This document shows positions 1 through 11,093 of a stretch of DNA of 64,000 nt, one piece after another. A model generated the notes under the pieces. It had not been told where the DNA came from and made no database searches. It saw only the letters and a list, made by a program, of their open reading frames with translations. This DNA is from Levilactobacillus namurensis DSM 19117 (GTDB taxonomy: Bacteria; Bacillota; Bacilli; Lactobacillales; Lactobacillaceae). The DNA lies in assembly GCF_001434785.1 (NCBI RefSeq), contig NZ_AZDT01000016.1, positions 1 to 64,000 on the forward strand. The letters run 5' to 3'. The position numbers and the translations under genes were made by a program. The first letter of the stretch is position 1. Each line of letters opens with the position of its first letter.

Positions 1-46
1 CATCATAAAACATTGATTTAACAACATTCTTATTGACAAGACGTAG

Positions 47-73
47 AAAAACGACCCCCACGGAGTCGTTTTT
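47..73 (-). terminator. Terminator after yajC
   Basis: Short inverted repeat (AAAACGAC paired with GTCGTTTT) just beyond the yajC stop. Read on the minus strand it ends in a T run, as an intrinsic terminator does. Bases 1-46 show nothing I can support. Confidence 0.75.
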
Positions 74-79
74 ATCGGC

Positions 80-526
80 TTATTTCGTCGTATCGTCAGC
101 GGCAGAGTCGTCAGCTGGCTTAGCGGCATCATCAGTTGCTGACGTTTCAGCAGCACTGGTGTCTTCCTGAGCATCTTTGTCAGCCGCGTCATCAGCCTTA
201 TCAGCAGCTGGTGTCGTGACAGCTTGGGGTGCCTGGGCCGTTACTTGGGCAATGGCCCGTAAGTCAAAGACCAAGTAGATTCCGTCACAGTCCAACGTAA
301 CCGTCTTGTCAGCGTCGTTGATTTCATCAATGACCCCGTGCAGACGACCAATCGTAATGACGTGGTCTCCCTTACTTAACTTACTCATCATGTCACGGTG
401 TTGCTTTTGTTGCTTTTGTTGTGGCCGTAACATCAAGAAGTACATCAACGCCAAGAAGACCACTAAAATGATCAACGTGGAGTATGAGCCGCCAGCACCG
501 GCAGCGATTGCAAGATTTCCTAACAC
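80..526 (-). CDS. yajC: Preprotein translocase subunit YajC
   Basis: Small membrane protein that associates with the Sec translocon (SecDF-YajC). One transmembrane segment lies at about residues 15-34 and is followed by the typical RPQQKQQKQ motif and a small beta domain with the KGDHVITIGRLHG signature. The last ~45 residues are an Ala/Asp/Lys-rich acidic tail, so the protein (148 aa) is longer than the usual ~90-120 aa. A promoter-like pair lies upstream (TTGGAC at 587-592, TAAAGT at 563-568, 18-bp spacer). yajC follows ruvB directly. In many lactobacilli and Bacillus, queA and tgt sit between them, and here they do not. Confidence 0.93.
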   Translation of the reverse strand: MLGNLAIAAGAGGSYSTLIILVVFLALMYFLMLRPQQKQQKQHRDMMSKLSKGDHVITIGRLHGVIDEINDADKTVTLDCDGIYLVFDLRAIAQVTAQAPQAVTTPAADKADDAADKDAQEDTSAAETSATDDAAKPADDSAADDTTK

Positions 527-687
527 TATTCGTTCACTCCTTCGTGTCCTATCTAATGGACAACTTTACCAGAATCCGGGGAATCCGTCCAATTATTTCT
601 AAAAATTCTAAGGATGTTCGGCATTATCTCCGCAAAAACACTGCACGCCTCCCCAACATCAATGACGGCCACTCCGCCAGTCGTTCC

Positions 688-1704
688 TTAATTTTGCTGT
701 GGATAGGGCCGACCCAGATGTTCGTACCCAGCGGGGGTCACGACACGTCCCTGCGCGGTTCGCTTCAAGAAGCCCCGCTGAAGTAAGTACGGTTCATACA
801 TGGCGGCGACCGTTTCGGTCTCTTCACCGATATTTGCCGCCAACGTATTCAGGCCAACCGGCCCCCCGTTGTAATAATCGATCATGGTGGTCAACAACTT
901 GATATCAATGGGATCTAGTCCCGCCGAATCAACCCGCAAGAGGGTCAGGGCGTGGTCCACGATTACAGGATCAATGGTGTCGTGATCCGGTGACACTTCC
1001 GCAAAATCCCGAATCCGCTTCAACAACCGGTTCGCAATCCGGGGTGTCCCGCGTGACCGCAACGCAATCGCCTTGGCACCTGCCGGGGCAATCGGCGTCT
1101 GGAAGATCTCCGCTGACCGAACCACGATATCTTCTAAATCATCGGCATCATAGTAGGCCATGTGCTCAACGATTCCGAAGCGGTCTCGTAACGGCGCCGA
1201 TAACAGCCCAGCACGGGTGGTCGCACCAATCAGGGTAAACGGCGGTAACGGAAAGTGCACCGGATGGGCGGTCGGGCCCTGCCCCACCACAATGTCGATA
1301 TAGAAGTCCTCCATCGCGGAGTACAACATTTCTTCCACCACTTTAGGCAGCCGATGAATTTCATCAATAAACAGGATATCGCCGGGCTGCAACTCATTCA
1401 ACAACGCAACCAGATCTCCCGGCTTCTCGATTGCGGGACCACTGGTGGTTCGAATCTGAACCCCCATCTCGTTGGCAATCACCAAGGCCAACGTGGTCTT
1501 TCCAAGACCCGGTGGTCCGTACAACAGCACGTGGTCTAAGGATTCCTCCCGTTGCTTCGCGGCTTGAATATAAACCCGTAACTCGTGTTTAATGGGCGCC
1601 TGGCCAATATACTGGGCCAGCGTTTGGGGCCGTAATGATTTTTCAACGGAATCTTCACGATCATCGGCCGGTTCTGGTGATACAAGACGGTCGTCATCTG
1701 CCAT
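688..1704 (-). CDS. ruvB: Holliday junction branch-migration ATPase RuvB
   Basis: AAA+ motor that with RuvA drives branch migration of Holliday junctions in recombinational repair. Walker [10 protein letters not shown] is at residues 63-71 and Walker B DEIH at 114-117. The sensor motif GATTRAG and the C-terminal winged helix ([10 protein letters not shown], then [16 protein letters not shown]) are present. At 338 aa it is full length. It is separated from ruvA by 18 bases and has its own Shine-Dalgarno (GGGAGGGG) before ATG, so the two genes are almost certainly co-transcribed. The N-terminal ~18 residues are acidic and variable, as in other Firmicutes. Confidence 0.98.
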   Translation of the reverse strand: MADDDRLVSPEPADDREDSVEKSLRPQTLAQYIGQAPIKHELRVYIQAAKQREESLDHVLLYGPPGLGKTTLALVIANEMGVQIRTTSGPAIEKPGDLVALLNELQPGDILFIDEIHRLPKVVEEMLYSAMEDFYIDIVVGQGPTAHPVHFPLPPFTLIGATTRAGLLSAPLRDRFGIVEHMAYYDADDLEDIVVRSAEIFQTPIAPAGAKAIALRSRGTPRIANRLLKRIRDFAEVSPDHDTIDPVIVDHALTLLRVDSAGLDPIDIKLLTTMIDYYNGGPVGLNTLAANIGEETETVAAMYEPYLLQRGFLKRTAQGRVVTPAGYEHLGRPYPQQN

Positions 1705-1722
1705 GGGCGACCCCTCCCTTCT

Positions 1723-2325
1723 TTATTTGGTTAAGAGCCGTAAGCCTTCACTCAAGTAATCGTTCGTACTCTGACCCGCAAATTGACGCAATTGCGGGGT
1801 AATCTTCTTGATGGCCGCTTCCCGGTACCCCAAAGCCGCTAACGCTGCTAAGCAATCATCCAATTGCGGATTGCCTTCGCCGGTTGCCACGGCTTCCGGT
1901 TCAAAGAGCTGCGAACTCGCAGCCGGCGTGAGGTCATCGAGCTTACCCTGTAAGTCCAAGACCAATTGCCCAGCCGTCTTCTTTCCCACGCCAGGGAACT
2001 TAGTCAAGAAGCTCACGTCATTGGTTTTAATGGCCATCATTAGACCATCGTGATCTGGATTCGCCAGAATCGCCAAGGCACTCTTCGGCCCGATACCACT
2101 GACGTTGATCAGCTTTAAGAATAACTGCTTTTCAGCAAAATCCGCAAACCCATATAGAGTCTGCGCCGTATCACTAACGGCCTGATAAACATAAATCGTC
2201 ACCGTCTGGTCTTCCGTGTAACGGTACGGGTTCGCCGTGTTGACTAAGTACCCGACCCCGTTCACGTCCACAACGATGTGGTCCGGCGTTACCGCCGCAA
2301 CGGTCCCTCGTAGGTATTCATACAT
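1723..2325 (-). CDS. ruvA: Holliday junction DNA-binding protein RuvA
   Basis: Tetrameric protein that binds four-way junctions and recruits RuvB. The N-terminal OB fold (MYEYLRGTV...[10 protein letters not shown]), two helix-hairpin-helix motifs (about residues 72-90, [11 protein letters not shown], and 107-120, [16 protein letters not shown]) and the C-terminal RuvB-contact domain ([11 protein letters not shown]) are all visible. Its 200 aa is the normal length. The start ATG follows an AAAGGAG ribosome site. It heads a ruvA-ruvB unit with its own promoter-like region and a LexA-box-like palindrome at 2347-2358. Confidence 0.97.
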   Translation of the reverse strand: MYEYLRGTVAAVTPDHIVVDVNGVGYLVNTANPYRYTEDQTVTIYVYQAVSDTAQTLYGFADFAEKQLFLKLINVSGIGPKSALAILANPDHDGLMMAIKTNDVSFLTKFPGVGKKTAGQLVLDLQGKLDDLTPAASSQLFEPEAVATGEGNPQLDDCLAALAALGYREAAIKKITPQLRQFAGQSTNDYLSEGLRLLTK

Positions 2326-2346
2326 GGGTTGTAAGCTCCTTTAAAA

Positions 2347-2358
2347 AAACATATGTTT
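2347..2358. promoter_or_regulatory. Possible LexA (SOS) box before ruvA
   Basis: AAACATATGTTT is a perfect palindrome. It resembles the Firmicute LexA operator (GAAC-N4-GTTC) but has A/T in place of the outer G/C. It sits 9 bp downstream of a -10-like TACAAT (2367-2372, extended by TGG) on the ruvA side, a normal operator position. ruvAB is an SOS operon in many bacteria. The mismatch keeps this tentative. Confidence 0.45.
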
Positions 2359-2401
2359 GCCTTTAAATTGTACCATACTCGTCCGTCAAAGAGTATCCCC
2401 A

Positions 2402-4408
2402 TCAGGCTTCCCAGTCATCCCCACTCTGGTGTGGATCCTGAATACGCTTGAATAGTCGTTCCAAATCCTGATCCGTAAAGTGGACCAAAACGGGGCGGCC
2501 GTGCGGACAGTTGAACGGGTTCTCCGCCGTTGCCAGCTTAGCGAGCAAGGCTTGTGCTTGTTGATCATCCAGATGATGGTTGGCCTTAATGGCCCGCTTA
2601 CAGCTCATCATAATCGCCGTTTTCTCCCGAAAAGCGGCAACGGATAGCTTACCGTCCTTTAAGACCCAATCGATCATTTCTTTAATCGTCGCCGTCTCCT
2701 GCCCCGCTTTAAACCAAGTCGGGTGCTCGTGCACAATCAGACTGTTCGGGCCAAACGACTCCAGGTGGACCCCAACACTTGCCAAAGTCTCCAGGTGGTC
2801 ATTCAACGCCAAAATATCGGTGGTTGGGTAGTCCAGAACGATGGGCACCAACAGCTTCTGCTCATCGTCGCTAACTTGCCCAATGGCCTGCCGATAATAC
2901 TCGTAGTTGACCCGTTCTTGGGCAGCGTGTTGGTCGACCAAGTATAGTCCATCGTCGGCTTCAGCTAACAGATAGGTCCCATGAACCTGGCCTAAATACC
3001 GTAGCTGTGGGAACCGCGGCTGTTCCGGGGCGGGCGACGCCGCCAGCGAGGAGTCCGGTGCCGGTTGTGCGGCCGGTCGGCCTAAGGGAGCCGCCGGCGT
3101 CTCCGTCTGATACTTCTGATCAAACGCCTGAACGGCCGGTAACTGGAGGTCCGATTCAGCTTGAATCATCACCGGTTCCACCGGACTGGCTGTCGGCGTC
3201 GTCAGCGGTGCCGGTCCCGTATAATCGACCGCATTACCTACTGGTTGCTTAGGAGCCACCGGTGTCGCTTCAGCGGTGGTGTCAACCGTGGTCGCTGGCG
3301 TCGTCTCCCGGGCACTCGGCAACGGATGCTTCTGGGACGCCTGATTCAAGGCCATGGTCAGCTGATCACTAGCGGGCTGGTTCTGCCGTTTACGAGGCAA
3401 CTCACTGAAAACGTCCGGAATCAAGTTCTCCTGTGACAGACGCTGATAGACCGTGGTCTCGATAAGCTTGGTCAATTCCGGTTCCTGGCTAATCCGAACC
3501 TCTTGCTTGGTCGGATGGACGTTCACGTCGACCAGTAAGGGGTCCATGGTGATGGCTAAAACGGCAATCGGATAACGCCCCACCATCAATTTAGACCCAT
3601 ACCCGGCAATCAAGGCTTTACTGAGATGAAAGTTATGAATGTACCGACCATTCAGGAGCAATGAGATGTACTGACGGCTTGCGCGGGTCAATTCTGGCAA
3701 GCTGACGTACCCAGTCACTTTGAAGTCGGGATTCTCGCCGTTAATGGCCACCATCTTTCGCGCACTCTGGACCCCATAGATCCCCGCAATCACCTGTTGC
3801 AGGTCCCCCCGGCCACTGGTCCGGGTCAGTTCGCGACCATTATGCACCAGCGAGAAGGCAATCTGCGGATAGCTCAAGGCAATTCGGTTCACGATATCCG
3901 TGATCTTTGCCAGCTCCGTCGTGGGGGACTTTAGGTACTTTAAGCGTGCCGGAACGTTACCGAACAGGTCCGTCACGGTAATCTCCGTTCCCTTGCGCGC
4001 CGCGGCCGGTGCGTGTTCCACAATCTGACCGCCGACGTTGTGAATCAGGGTCCCGACGCCACCCGTCGAGGTGGTCAGCGTCACATCCGCCACCGACGCA
4101 ATACTGGGAAGGGCTTCGCCCCGAAACCCCAGCGACTTCACTTTAAAGAGGTCCCGGCGGTCCGTGATCTTACTGGTAGCGTGCCGTTTGAAAGCCATCT
4201 CGGTATCTTCGTCGGCAATCCCGTCACCGTCGTCTACCACCGTGATTCGTTTCAAGCCAGACTCCTCGACAACAATATCAATCTGGGTACTGTGGGCGTC
4301 AATGGCGTTTTCCACTAGTTCTTTCACGACTGAAGCTGGTCGTTCGACCACCTCTCCCGCCGCGATCTGGTCCGCTAAGACCGATGCGAGTTCATGTATT
4401 TTCGCCAT
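2402..4408 (-). CDS. mutL: DNA mismatch repair endonuclease MutL
   Basis: Links mismatch recognition by MutS to strand incision. The N-terminal GHKL ATPase has all motifs ([22 protein letters not shown]). A Pro/Ala/Thr-rich linker of roughly 120 residues separates it from the C-terminal dimerisation domain. That domain carries [12 protein letters not shown], matching the DQHA(X)2E(X)4E metal site of endonuclease-type MutL, with CKRAIKANH and CPHGRP also present. It is therefore predicted to nick DNA itself, as expected in an organism without MutH. 668 aa; lies 29 bases downstream of mutS in the same direction. Confidence 0.98.
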   Translation of the reverse strand: MAKIHELASVLADQIAAGEVVERPASVVKELVENAIDAHSTQIDIVVEESGLKRITVVDDGDGIADEDTEMAFKRHATSKITDRRDLFKVKSLGFRGEALPSIASVADVTLTTSTGGVGTLIHNVGGQIVEHAPAAARKGTEITVTDLFGNVPARLKYLKSPTTELAKITDIVNRIALSYPQIAFSLVHNGRELTRTSGRGDLQQVIAGIYGVQSARKMVAINGENPDFKVTGYVSLPELTRASRQYISLLLNGRYIHNFHLSKALIAGYGSKLMVGRYPIAVLAITMDPLLVDVNVHPTKQEVRISQEPELTKLIETTVYQRLSQENLIPDVFSELPRKRQNQPASDQLTMALNQASQKHPLPSARETTPATTVDTTAEATPVAPKQPVGNAVDYTGPAPLTTPTASPVEPVMIQAESDLQLPAVQAFDQKYQTETPAAPLGRPAAQPAPDSSLAASPAPEQPRFPQLRYLGQVHGTYLLAEADDGLYLVDQHAAQERVNYEYYRQAIGQVSDDEQKLLVPIVLDYPTTDILALNDHLETLASVGVHLESFGPNSLIVHEHPTWFKAGQETATIKEMIDWVLKDGKLSVAAFREKTAIMMSCKRAIKANHHLDDQQAQALLAKLATAENPFNCPHGRPVLVHFTDQDLERLFKRIQDPHQSGDDWEA

Positions 4409-4437
4409 CGCTGCTCATCCTTTCCGTGTACGGTCAA

Positions 4438-7119
4438 TTACTTATTTAGCTTCTGTTGCCACTGGTAAACCTGGTTCATGATGGCCATTGGCGTCATCCC
4501 CATCAGGTTTAAATCCTTTAATTGCGTTAATACCTTAGCCTGAACGGGATTCAGCTCCGGCTCATCCGTAAAGAGCGACAGCTGTTGATCCGTATCTGCC
4601 ACCGGCTGTGTTTCACTCACGAGCGCTGCTGGTTGAGTTGGTGCCACGGGAGTCGCCGGTTCTGGCGCTGTGGCAGTCGGTGACTGTGCTGCGGGTTTGG
4701 TCTGACTGTCAGTTTCTTTAGCAACGGTCGGCGCATCCGCCGCTTGTTGTTCCAGTTGCTGTAAGATCACGTCTGCCCGTTGTAGTAAGGAATCCGGCAT
4801 CCCCGCCAACTTCGCGACATGGATCCCGTAGGACTTATCAGCTGGACCTGGTTGAACCTGATGCAAGAAGACCAAGTCCCCATCTTGTTCGACCGCCCCG
4901 ACGTGAACGTTCTTTAACTGCGGTAACACGTCGTCTAACGCCGTCAACTCATGGTAGTGGGTCGAAAACAGAGTCTTGGCGTGAACCTTGTTGTGAACGT
5001 ATTCCACGATGGCTTGGGCTAACGCCATCCCATCGTAGGTGGCCGTTCCTCGACCAATCTCATCGAATAAGATCAAACTGTTGGCCGTGGCCTGACTGAG
5101 TGCCCGGTTAGCCTCCTGCATTTCGACCATGAAGGTACTCTGCCCGGAAATCAGGTCATCTGCCGCCCCGATACGGGTAAAAATCTGGTCAAAGATCGGC
5201 ATCTGTGCGGATTCGGCGGGCACAAAGCACCCCATCTGCGCAATGATGACCGTCAACGCCAACTGACGCATGTAGGTACTCTTCCCGGACATGTTCGGTC
5301 CGGTAATCAGCAGGATATTGGTCTGATCGTCCATCAAGACATCGTTAGGAACGTAAGATTGCCGCCCCAAGACCTTTTCAACCACGGGGTGCCGTCCCTG
5401 TTTGATTGCCAACTGGTGGCCCTGCGTAAAGGTCGGCTTAACGAAATGGTAGTCTTCGCTGACCACCGCGAAGCTCTGGAGAACGTCCAGGCTAGCAATG
5501 GCCGCCGCCAACTTCTGCAATCGCGTAATGGCCTTCTTGACCTGCTCCCGTAGATCCACGAAAAGCTGGTATTCCAACGCCGTGGATTTTTCTTCCGCTT
5601 CCAGAATCAGGCGTTCCTTTTCTTTCAACTCTGGCGTTGAGAACCGTTCCGCGTTAGCTAAGGTCTGCTTGCGCTGATACCGGTCAGCTGGCAACTTGTC
5701 CAAGTTGACCTTGGTGACTTCGATGTAGTACCCAAAGACGTGATTATAGCCGATTTTTAGGTTGTTGATGCCCGTAACTTCGCGTTCGTGTGCTTCCAGT
5801 TCGGCCAGCCATTGCTTGCCATTGCGCATCGCATCCCGATAGTCATCCAGTTGGTCGTTATAGCCGTCGCGAATCACGCCCCCATCCGTGACCGATAAAG
5901 GTGTTTCCGGCACAATGGCGTCGCGAATCGCCGTTGCGACGTCTTCAACGGGATCTAGTTGGTCCAGCATCGGATCAAAAACGGCTTCATCCAGTTCGCT
6001 GAGGGTGTGTTTGATTTGGGGAACCTGTTCCAACGACGTCTGCAGTTGAATCAGATCTCGGCCGTTGACGCTGCCGAAAGCGACCCGGCCAGCCAACCGT
6101 TCCAAGTCATAGACTTTGACCAGTTCGGCTTGTAAGCTATTCCGTTCAAAATAATGGTCGAGGAGCGCCCCAACTTTAGCCTGCCGGTCCTCAATCATGG
6201 CTTGATCGATCAACGGCCGGTCTAGCCACTGCTTCAACAGCCGGCCACCCATGGCCGTCTTGGTTTCATCAAGCAGCCATAGGAGGGTCCCCGACTTCTT
6301 CTTGGTCCGTAAGTTCTGCGTCAACTCAAGGTTTGCTTGTGATGAATGGTCAAATTTAAGGAAAGCGGTCGGCCGATACGCCACCGCCCGCTGAAGATGC
6401 GCCAAACTCCGCTTCTGCGTGACCGTCACGTAGGTGACCAGCATCCCCACCGTCTGGATCATTCGTTCATCCGTCAAGTCCTGTTGCACGTAACTCAATT
6501 CAGAGCTAGGCTCAATCTCCAATTGCCGTGAGACCAGCAGTCCTAGCTTCTTGAACCGCTCCGTCAGAGACGCTGGAATACTTTCGTTAACCACGACTTC
6601 CTTGGTCTGAAGACTCATCAACTCGTTCATGACCGTAGTGAGGTTGTCGATTGCGGCCACCTTCAACTCACCCGTTGAAAGGTCCGTATAGGCTAAGCCG
6701 TAGTGGTCCGCCGTGGGCATGGTTAAGGCGGTCAAATAGTTGTTCCGTTTGGCGCCCGCCGCCCCCGTATCCGTTTGGGTCCCCGGCGTGACCAGTTGAA
6801 TCACTTCCCGTTTGACCATGCCCTTGGCCAGCTTAGGATCCTCCATCTGCTCACAGATGGCCACTTTATACCCTTGGTCCACCAGAATATCAATATAGTT
6901 CTGGACGGCCTTGTGAGGCACCCCACACATGGGGATGGGATTCTTCGCACTGTGACTCCGCGTGGTCAACGTGAGTTCCAATAACTGTGACCCTTTCACG
7001 GCGTCGTCATTAAACATTTCATAAAAATCCCCTAGGCGATAGAACAAAAACGCATCCGGGTATTGATCTTTAATCTTTTGGTACTGTTCCATCATGGGTG
7101 TCAATTTTGTCTTGGTCAT
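4438..7119 (-). CDS. mutS: DNA mismatch repair protein MutS
   Basis: Mismatch-recognition ATPase. The lesion-contact Phe-X-Glu motif is at residues 32-34 (GDFYEMF). The core and clamp domains are followed by the ABC-type ATPase with Walker [10 protein letters not shown] (about residue 610), signature STFMVEMQE, Walker [12 protein letters not shown] and the FSTHYHEL switch. The ATPase is followed by a ~60-residue Pro/Ala/Thr/Gln-rich linker and a short C-terminal helix (LSLFTDEP...). 893 aa. It lies upstream of mutL in one unit. Confidence 0.98.
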   Translation of the reverse strand: MTKTKLTPMMEQYQKIKDQYPDAFLFYRLGDFYEMFNDDAVKGSQLLELTLTTRSHSAKNPIPMCGVPHKAVQNYIDILVDQGYKVAICEQMEDPKLAKGMVKREVIQLVTPGTQTDTGAAGAKRNNYLTALTMPTADHYGLAYTDLSTGELKVAAIDNLTTVMNELMSLQTKEVVVNESIPASLTERFKKLGLLVSRQLEIEPSSELSYVQQDLTDERMIQTVGMLVTYVTVTQKRSLAHLQRAVAYRPTAFLKFDHSSQANLELTQNLRTKKKSGTLLWLLDETKTAMGGRLLKQWLDRPLIDQAMIEDRQAKVGALLDHYFERNSLQAELVKVYDLERLAGRVAFGSVNGRDLIQLQTSLEQVPQIKHTLSELDEAVFDPMLDQLDPVEDVATAIRDAIVPETPLSVTDGGVIRDGYNDQLDDYRDAMRNGKQWLAELEAHEREVTGINNLKIGYNHVFGYYIEVTKVNLDKLPADRYQRKQTLANAERFSTPELKEKERLILEAEEKSTALEYQLFVDLREQVKKAITRLQKLAAAIASLDVLQSFAVVSEDYHFVKPTFTQGHQLAIKQGRHPVVEKVLGRQSYVPNDVLMDDQTNILLITGPNMSGKSTYMRQLALTVIIAQMGCFVPAESAQMPIFDQIFTRIGAADDLISGQSTFMVEMQEANRALSQATANSLILFDEIGRGTATYDGMALAQAIVEYVHNKVHAKTLFSTHYHELTALDDVLPQLKNVHVGAVEQDGDLVFLHQVQPGPADKSYGIHVAKLAGMPDSLLQRADVILQQLEQQAADAPTVAKETDSQTKPAAQSPTATAPEPATPVAPTQPAALVSETQPVADTDQQLSLFTDEPELNPVQAKVLTQLKDLNLMGMTPMAIMNQVYQWQQKLNK

Positions 7120-7154
7120 GAAGCGTGAGTCATCCTTCCGTTAAAAACACTTGG

Positions 7155-7952
7155 TTAACTTTGATAGGGGTGTTGGGGACTGATCAGAATCGACCGAATC
7201 GACCGTGCATGCCCCGTCTGATCATTCAGGTCAATGACGCAACCAGACAACAGGCCTGGGCCTTGCGTCTGAACCGTATACCGTGCGGGGCGCTGATTCT
7301 CAAAACGGGTGATAACACTATCCGCCTGCATCCCTAAGATACTGTCTGCCGGGCCCGTCATACCCACTTCCGTTAAAAAGGCCGTCTGGTGGTCGAGTAC
7401 CTGGGCATCACTGGTCTGAACGTGCGTGTGGGTCCCCACAACGGCTGAGACATCCCCCGTGAAGCGCATCGCAAAAGCCCGCTTTTCACTGGTCACCTCA
7501 CCGTGGAAATCTACGAACACGAACGGTGTATCGAGTTCCGGTACCAGGTCAGCCATCGTGGCAAAGGGATCATCGACCAGTTGGTTCATAAAGACCCGGC
7601 CCTGAATATTCACGACCGCCAACGTCTGCTGGTTGACCTTAACCTTAGTCCAACCTTGTCCCGGCGTCTTTCCCGGAAAATTCACGGGCCGGACCAGGCG
7701 CTTAGCGTCATCGATGAACTCGAATAATTCGGCGTTATCCCAGGTATGGTTTCCCATGGTCACCACGTCAGCTCCGTCTTTCAGGAGTTGTTTATAAATT
7801 TTATAGCTAATGCCGCGACCTACCGGCGTTGAATTTTCACCATTCACAATGGTAACTTGGGGTTTTAAGTCCCGCTTCAACTGAGGAAGGTACTCGTGAA
7901 TCATCGCCATCCCCATATCACCAACTACGTCGCCAACAAAAAGAATCCGCAT
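7155..7952 (-). CDS. ymdB: YmdB-family metallophosphoesterase (2',3'-cAMP phosphodiesterase type)
   Basis: Calcineurin-like phosphoesterase of the YmdB/TIGR00282 family. In Bacillus subtilis YmdB hydrolyses 2',3'-cyclic nucleotides and affects biofilm and motility decisions. Metal-binding motifs are visible: DVVGDMG (8-14), NGENS (38-42), GNHTWDN (67-73), and GTHTHVQT for the C-terminal histidines. 265 aa, family length. It lies between rny and mutS, a conserved Firmicute neighbourhood; RNase Y and YmdB are often linked. Function in this organism is inferred from the family. Confidence 0.9.
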   Translation of the reverse strand: MRILFVGDVVGDMGMAMIHEYLPQLKRDLKPQVTIVNGENSTPVGRGISYKIYKQLLKDGADVVTMGNHTWDNAELFEFIDDAKRLVRPVNFPGKTPGQGWTKVKVNQQTLAVVNIQGRVFMNQLVDDPFATMADLVPELDTPFVFVDFHGEVTSEKRAFAMRFTGDVSAVVGTHTHVQTSDAQVLDHQTAFLTEVGMTGPADSILGMQADSVITRFENQRPARYTVQTQGPGLLSGCVIDLNDQTGHARSIRSILISPQHPYQS

Positions 7953-8079
7953 CGTTATGCCCCTATCTTGGCGCGCCCCTTACTTTCAGACGACGCCCTT
8001 ATAAATACTACTTATTTTACCATGATTGTTCCGGCAGTGACGTAAAAAAGCTAGGACCCTAAGGCCTAGCTTCTCTGAC

Positions 8080-9639
8080 TTATTTCGCATATTCAACTGA
8101 CCGAACTTCCCGAATAACCGAAACCTTGACGTGTCCTGGATAATCCAGATCACCCTCAATTTGTTTCTTGATGTCGCGGGCCAAGACCACGGCATCCGTA
8201 TCGGAAATTTTCTCGGGCCGCACGATGACTCGAACTTCACGTCCCGCCTGAATGGCAAAGCTGTGATCCACACCATCAAAACTATTGGCGATAGTTTCCA
8301 GCTTGTCTAAGCGGTGAATGTAGCTTACTAAGGAGTCTGAACGTGCGCCTGGCCGAGTCGCTGAAATCGTATCAGCTGTCCCGACCAGTTCCGCAATCAC
8401 AGATTGCGGCGCCGTTTGATCCGCTTGCGCAGCAATGGCGTTCACTACCGTGGAACTTTCCCGGTATTTCTTTGCCAGTTCCGTTCCTAAGGTAATGTAC
8501 GAACTATCATCTTCATGCTCTGCAGCGCGGCCAATATCATGTAATAATCCTGCACGTTTTGCTAACGTAACATCCTCACCGAGTTCCGCTGCTAAGACCC
8601 CAGTGATCTTCGCAACTTCAATTGAATGGGCCAAAGCGTTTTGCCCATGAGAAATCCGGAAATTCAACCGCCCGACCAGCTTAATCAGCTCGGGGTGCAT
8701 GGAATGAATTCCCAAATCAAAGGTCGCCTGCTCGCCCAGTTCCCGAACGTGTTCGCCGAGTTCCTTCTTCGCCTTGGCCACCATTTCTTCAATCCGCGCG
8801 GGATGAATCCGCCCGTCTTGAATCAGCTTTTCAAGCGCAATCTTGGCAACTTCGCGCCGTAAGGGGTCGAAGCCGCTTAAGACGACTGCTTCCGGCGTAT
8901 CATCGATAATCAAATCGATACCGGTCAGCGTTTCTAAGGTCCGAATATTGCGACCCTCGCGGCCAATAATGCGCCCTTTCATGTCATCGTTCGGTAACGT
9001 CACGACCGTGATGGTGGTCTCTGTGACCATATCCGCGGCACTCCGTTGAATTGCCGAAACGATGAGATCCTTGGCACGTTCTTGAGCCGTCTTTCGCGCA
9101 GTCTCTTCGCTTTCTCGAATCATTTTAGCACGTTCACCCGCTAAGGCTTGCTTCGCCTCAGATAAAATCAGGTCACGTGCATCATCCTGGGATAGCGCCG
9201 CAACGGATTCCACCGTTGCTTGCCGCTTTTCAATCAGTGAGTCTGCTTGCTGTTGCTTCTTGGTTAAGTTCTGCTCTTCAGCGCTCAGCTTTTTGTCCCG
9301 TCGATTCAATGAATTTTCCCGCTTCTCTAAGGAACTGTCCTTACGATCCAGCGTTTCTTCCCGTTGAATTAACCGGTCTTCTTGCTTTTGAACTTCCGCT
9401 CGCCGTTGCTTGAGCTCTTGTTCAACTTCTGCACGATACTTATGACTGTCTTCCTTCGCACTCAACAGTGCTTCTTTAGTCGACGTCTCCGCTTGCTTAC
9501 GCGCTTCCGCCAGCACACCCTTGGCCGTGTACTTAGCAGCATCTAACTTGCGTTCATGGACGGACTTCCGAAAATAATAACCACCCACGACACCAACAAC
9601 GATAGCGATGATTGCGAGGATTATAATTGGAACACTCAT
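8080..9639 (-). CDS. rny: Ribonuclease Y
   Basis: Membrane-anchored endoribonuclease that starts mRNA turnover. The N-terminal transmembrane helix (residues 4-24) leads into a long charged coiled coil to about residue 200. A KH RNA-binding domain ([12 protein letters not shown]) and an HD domain (LLHDIGRA) with catalytic His-Asp follow. 519 aa, family length. A strong promoter lies upstream: -35 TTGACA (9745-9750) and -10 TAAAAT (9722-9727), spacer 17. It is a separate unit from recA, which ends in a terminator. Confidence 0.97.
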   Translation of the reverse strand: MSVPIIILAIIAIVVGVVGGYYFRKSVHERKLDAAKYTAKGVLAEARKQAETSTKEALLSAKEDSHKYRAEVEQELKQRRAEVQKQEDRLIQREETLDRKDSSLEKRENSLNRRDKKLSAEEQNLTKKQQQADSLIEKRQATVESVAALSQDDARDLILSEAKQALAGERAKMIRESEETARKTAQERAKDLIVSAIQRSAADMVTETTITVVTLPNDDMKGRIIGREGRNIRTLETLTGIDLIIDDTPEAVVLSGFDPLRREVAKIALEKLIQDGRIHPARIEEMVAKAKKELGEHVRELGEQATFDLGIHSMHPELIKLVGRLNFRISHGQNALAHSIEVAKITGVLAAELGEDVTLAKRAGLLHDIGRAAEHEDDSSYITLGTELAKKYRESSTVVNAIAAQADQTAPQSVIAELVGTADTISATRPGARSDSLVSYIHRLDKLETIANSFDGVDHSFAIQAGREVRVIVRPEKISDTDAVVLARDIKKQIEGDLDYPGHVKVSVIREVRSVEYAK

Positions 9640-9721
9640 GATTCCACCTCCGCATCATCAAAAATGACTAATTTGTAATCAGACTTTTCAAGATGTTTGT
9701 ATGATAACTGACACAAACTCA

Positions 9722-9750
9722 ATTTTAATAGTTGCCACAAAGACTGTCAA
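9722..9750 (-). promoter_or_regulatory. Promoter of rny
   Basis: Near-consensus vegetative promoter on the minus strand: TTGACA (9745-9750), 17-bp spacer, TAAAAT (9722-9727). It is placed between the recA terminator and the rny ribosome site (AGGTGGAATC before ATG). Confidence 0.75.
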
Positions 9751-9792
9751 CTAAACTCATCAGAAACTATCGCTAAGTTCGCTGGATGGTCA

Positions 9793-9827
9793 AAAGAAAA
9801 CACGACGTGGCCTTCACCACATCGTGT
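9793..9827 (-). terminator. Terminator after recA
   Basis: Hairpin ACACGACGTGG / CCACATCGTGT with a 6-base loop (one mismatch), followed on the minus strand by TTTTCTTTT. It lies directly after the recA stop codon. Confidence 0.85.
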
Positions 9828-9834
9828 CCTTGAA

Positions 9835-11004
9835 TTACTTATGGGTTTTAGGTTGAATCACCTTGGCCCCCGGGGTTGTATCCTTAGGGGTATCGGTATC
9901 CAACGACGTTTGCTTAACCATTGACTTATCCGCAGCCTTGGCTGTCGAATCCGCCTGGTCCGCCTTTTTATCGGTTGCCTTGGTATCCTTAGCCGTCGTA
10001 GCAGTCTCGTCCTCATCCGCAACACCATAGGCTACCCGCACACGGCGGTTAACTTCTGCCATCATATCCGGATGATCGGCCAGGTACTGCTTAGCGTTCT
10101 CACGTCCTTGGCCGATACGATCTTCACCGTAAGAGTACCAAGACCCGCTCTTATCCACGATGTCTTTTTCGACCGCCATATCCAGCAGTTCACCGGTCTG
10201 GGAAATCCCGTGACCGTACATGATATCCACTTCAGCCTTCTTAAATGGCGGCGCAACCTTGTTCTTGACCACTTTGATACGCGTCCGGTTCCCGATAACG
10301 TCGGTCCCGTTCTTGATCTGTTCAGCTCGCCGAACTTCCAAACGAATCGTCGAGTAGAACTTCAGGGCACGACCACCAGGGGTCACTTCAGGGTTCCCGA
10401 ACATCACACCCACTTTTTCACGAATTTGATTAATGAATAGGGCAATCGTCTTGGTCTTGTTAATAGTTCCCGAAAGTTTCCGCAACGCTTGCGACATGAG
10501 TCGGGCTTGCAACCCCACGTGGGCATCACCCATCTCACCTTCGATTTCGGCACGGGGAACCAAAGCCGCAACGGAGTCAACCACGACGATATCCACCGCA
10601 CCAGAGGAAACCAAGGCATCCGCAATCTGCAGCCCCTGTTCCCCAGTGTCTGGTTGTGATAACAGTAAGTTATCGATATCGACCCCTAAGGCCGTCGCGT
10701 ACGCCGGATCCAACGCGTTTTCGGCATCAATGTACGCTGCCGTACCACCGCGCTTTTGCACTTCCGCTACCGCGTGTAACGCAACCGTGGTTTTCCCTGA
10801 AGATTCAGGACCATAAATTTCAACGATACGACCACGGGGATAACCACCCACACCCAAGGCGACATCTAACGCCAGGGAGCCAGATGGAACTGTCAGGATC
10901 TGCGTCTTGGTGTCATCACCCATCCGCATAATCGACCCCTTACCGAAGTCTTTTTCAATCTTTTTCAGCGCTTTGTCCAGCGCCGCTTGTCGTTCGTCAG
11001 CCAT
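9835..11004 (-). CDS. recA: Recombinase RecA
   Basis: Forms filaments on single-stranded DNA, drives strand exchange and activates LexA self-cleavage. Walker [10 protein letters not shown] is at residues 65-73; loop L2 region ([22 protein letters not shown]) is conserved. The core ends near residue 330. A further ~60 residues form a Thr/Asp/Lys-rich, low-complexity tail, longer than in Bacillus. 389 aa. The ATG follows an AGGAGG-type site. It has its own promoter (TTGCAT 11065-11070, TATAGT 11042-11047, spacer 17) with a LexA box just upstream. cinA precedes it, as in many lactobacilli. Confidence 0.98.
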   Translation of the reverse strand: MADERQAALDKALKKIEKDFGKGSIMRMGDDTKTQILTVPSGSLALDVALGVGGYPRGRIVEIYGPESSGKTTVALHAVAEVQKRGGTAAYIDAENALDPAYATALGVDIDNLLLSQPDTGEQGLQIADALVSSGAVDIVVVDSVAALVPRAEIEGEMGDAHVGLQARLMSQALRKLSGTINKTKTIALFINQIREKVGVMFGNPEVTPGGRALKFYSTIRLEVRRAEQIKNGTDVIGNRTRIKVVKNKVAPPFKKAEVDIMYGHGISQTGELLDMAVEKDIVDKSGSWYSYGEDRIGQGRENAKQYLADHPDMMAEVNRRVRVAYGVADEDETATTAKDTKATDKKADQADSTAKAADKSMVKQTSLDTDTPKDTTPGAKVIQPKTHK

Positions 11005-11041
11005 CCAAATCCTCCTTTAGTTGCTCTCATTTCCAAGTAAC

Positions 11042-11070
11042 ACTATACCGATTTAACGAACAAAATGCAA
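11042..11070 (-). promoter_or_regulatory. Promoter of recA
   Basis: TTGCAT at 11065-11070 and TATAGT at 11042-11047 (minus strand) with a 17-bp spacer, between the LexA box and the recA ribosome site. Confidence 0.7.
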
Positions 11071-11079
11071 GCGAAAACA

Positions 11080-11091
11080 GAACAATAGTTC
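11080..11091. promoter_or_regulatory. LexA (SOS) operator of recA
   Basis: GAACAATAGTTC matches the Firmicute LexA consensus core GAAC-N4-GTTC exactly. It lies 9 bp upstream of the recA -35 element and just past the cinA stop. Damage-inducible recA is the usual arrangement, so this is a well-supported regulatory call. Confidence 0.8.
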
Positions 11092-11093
11092 CC

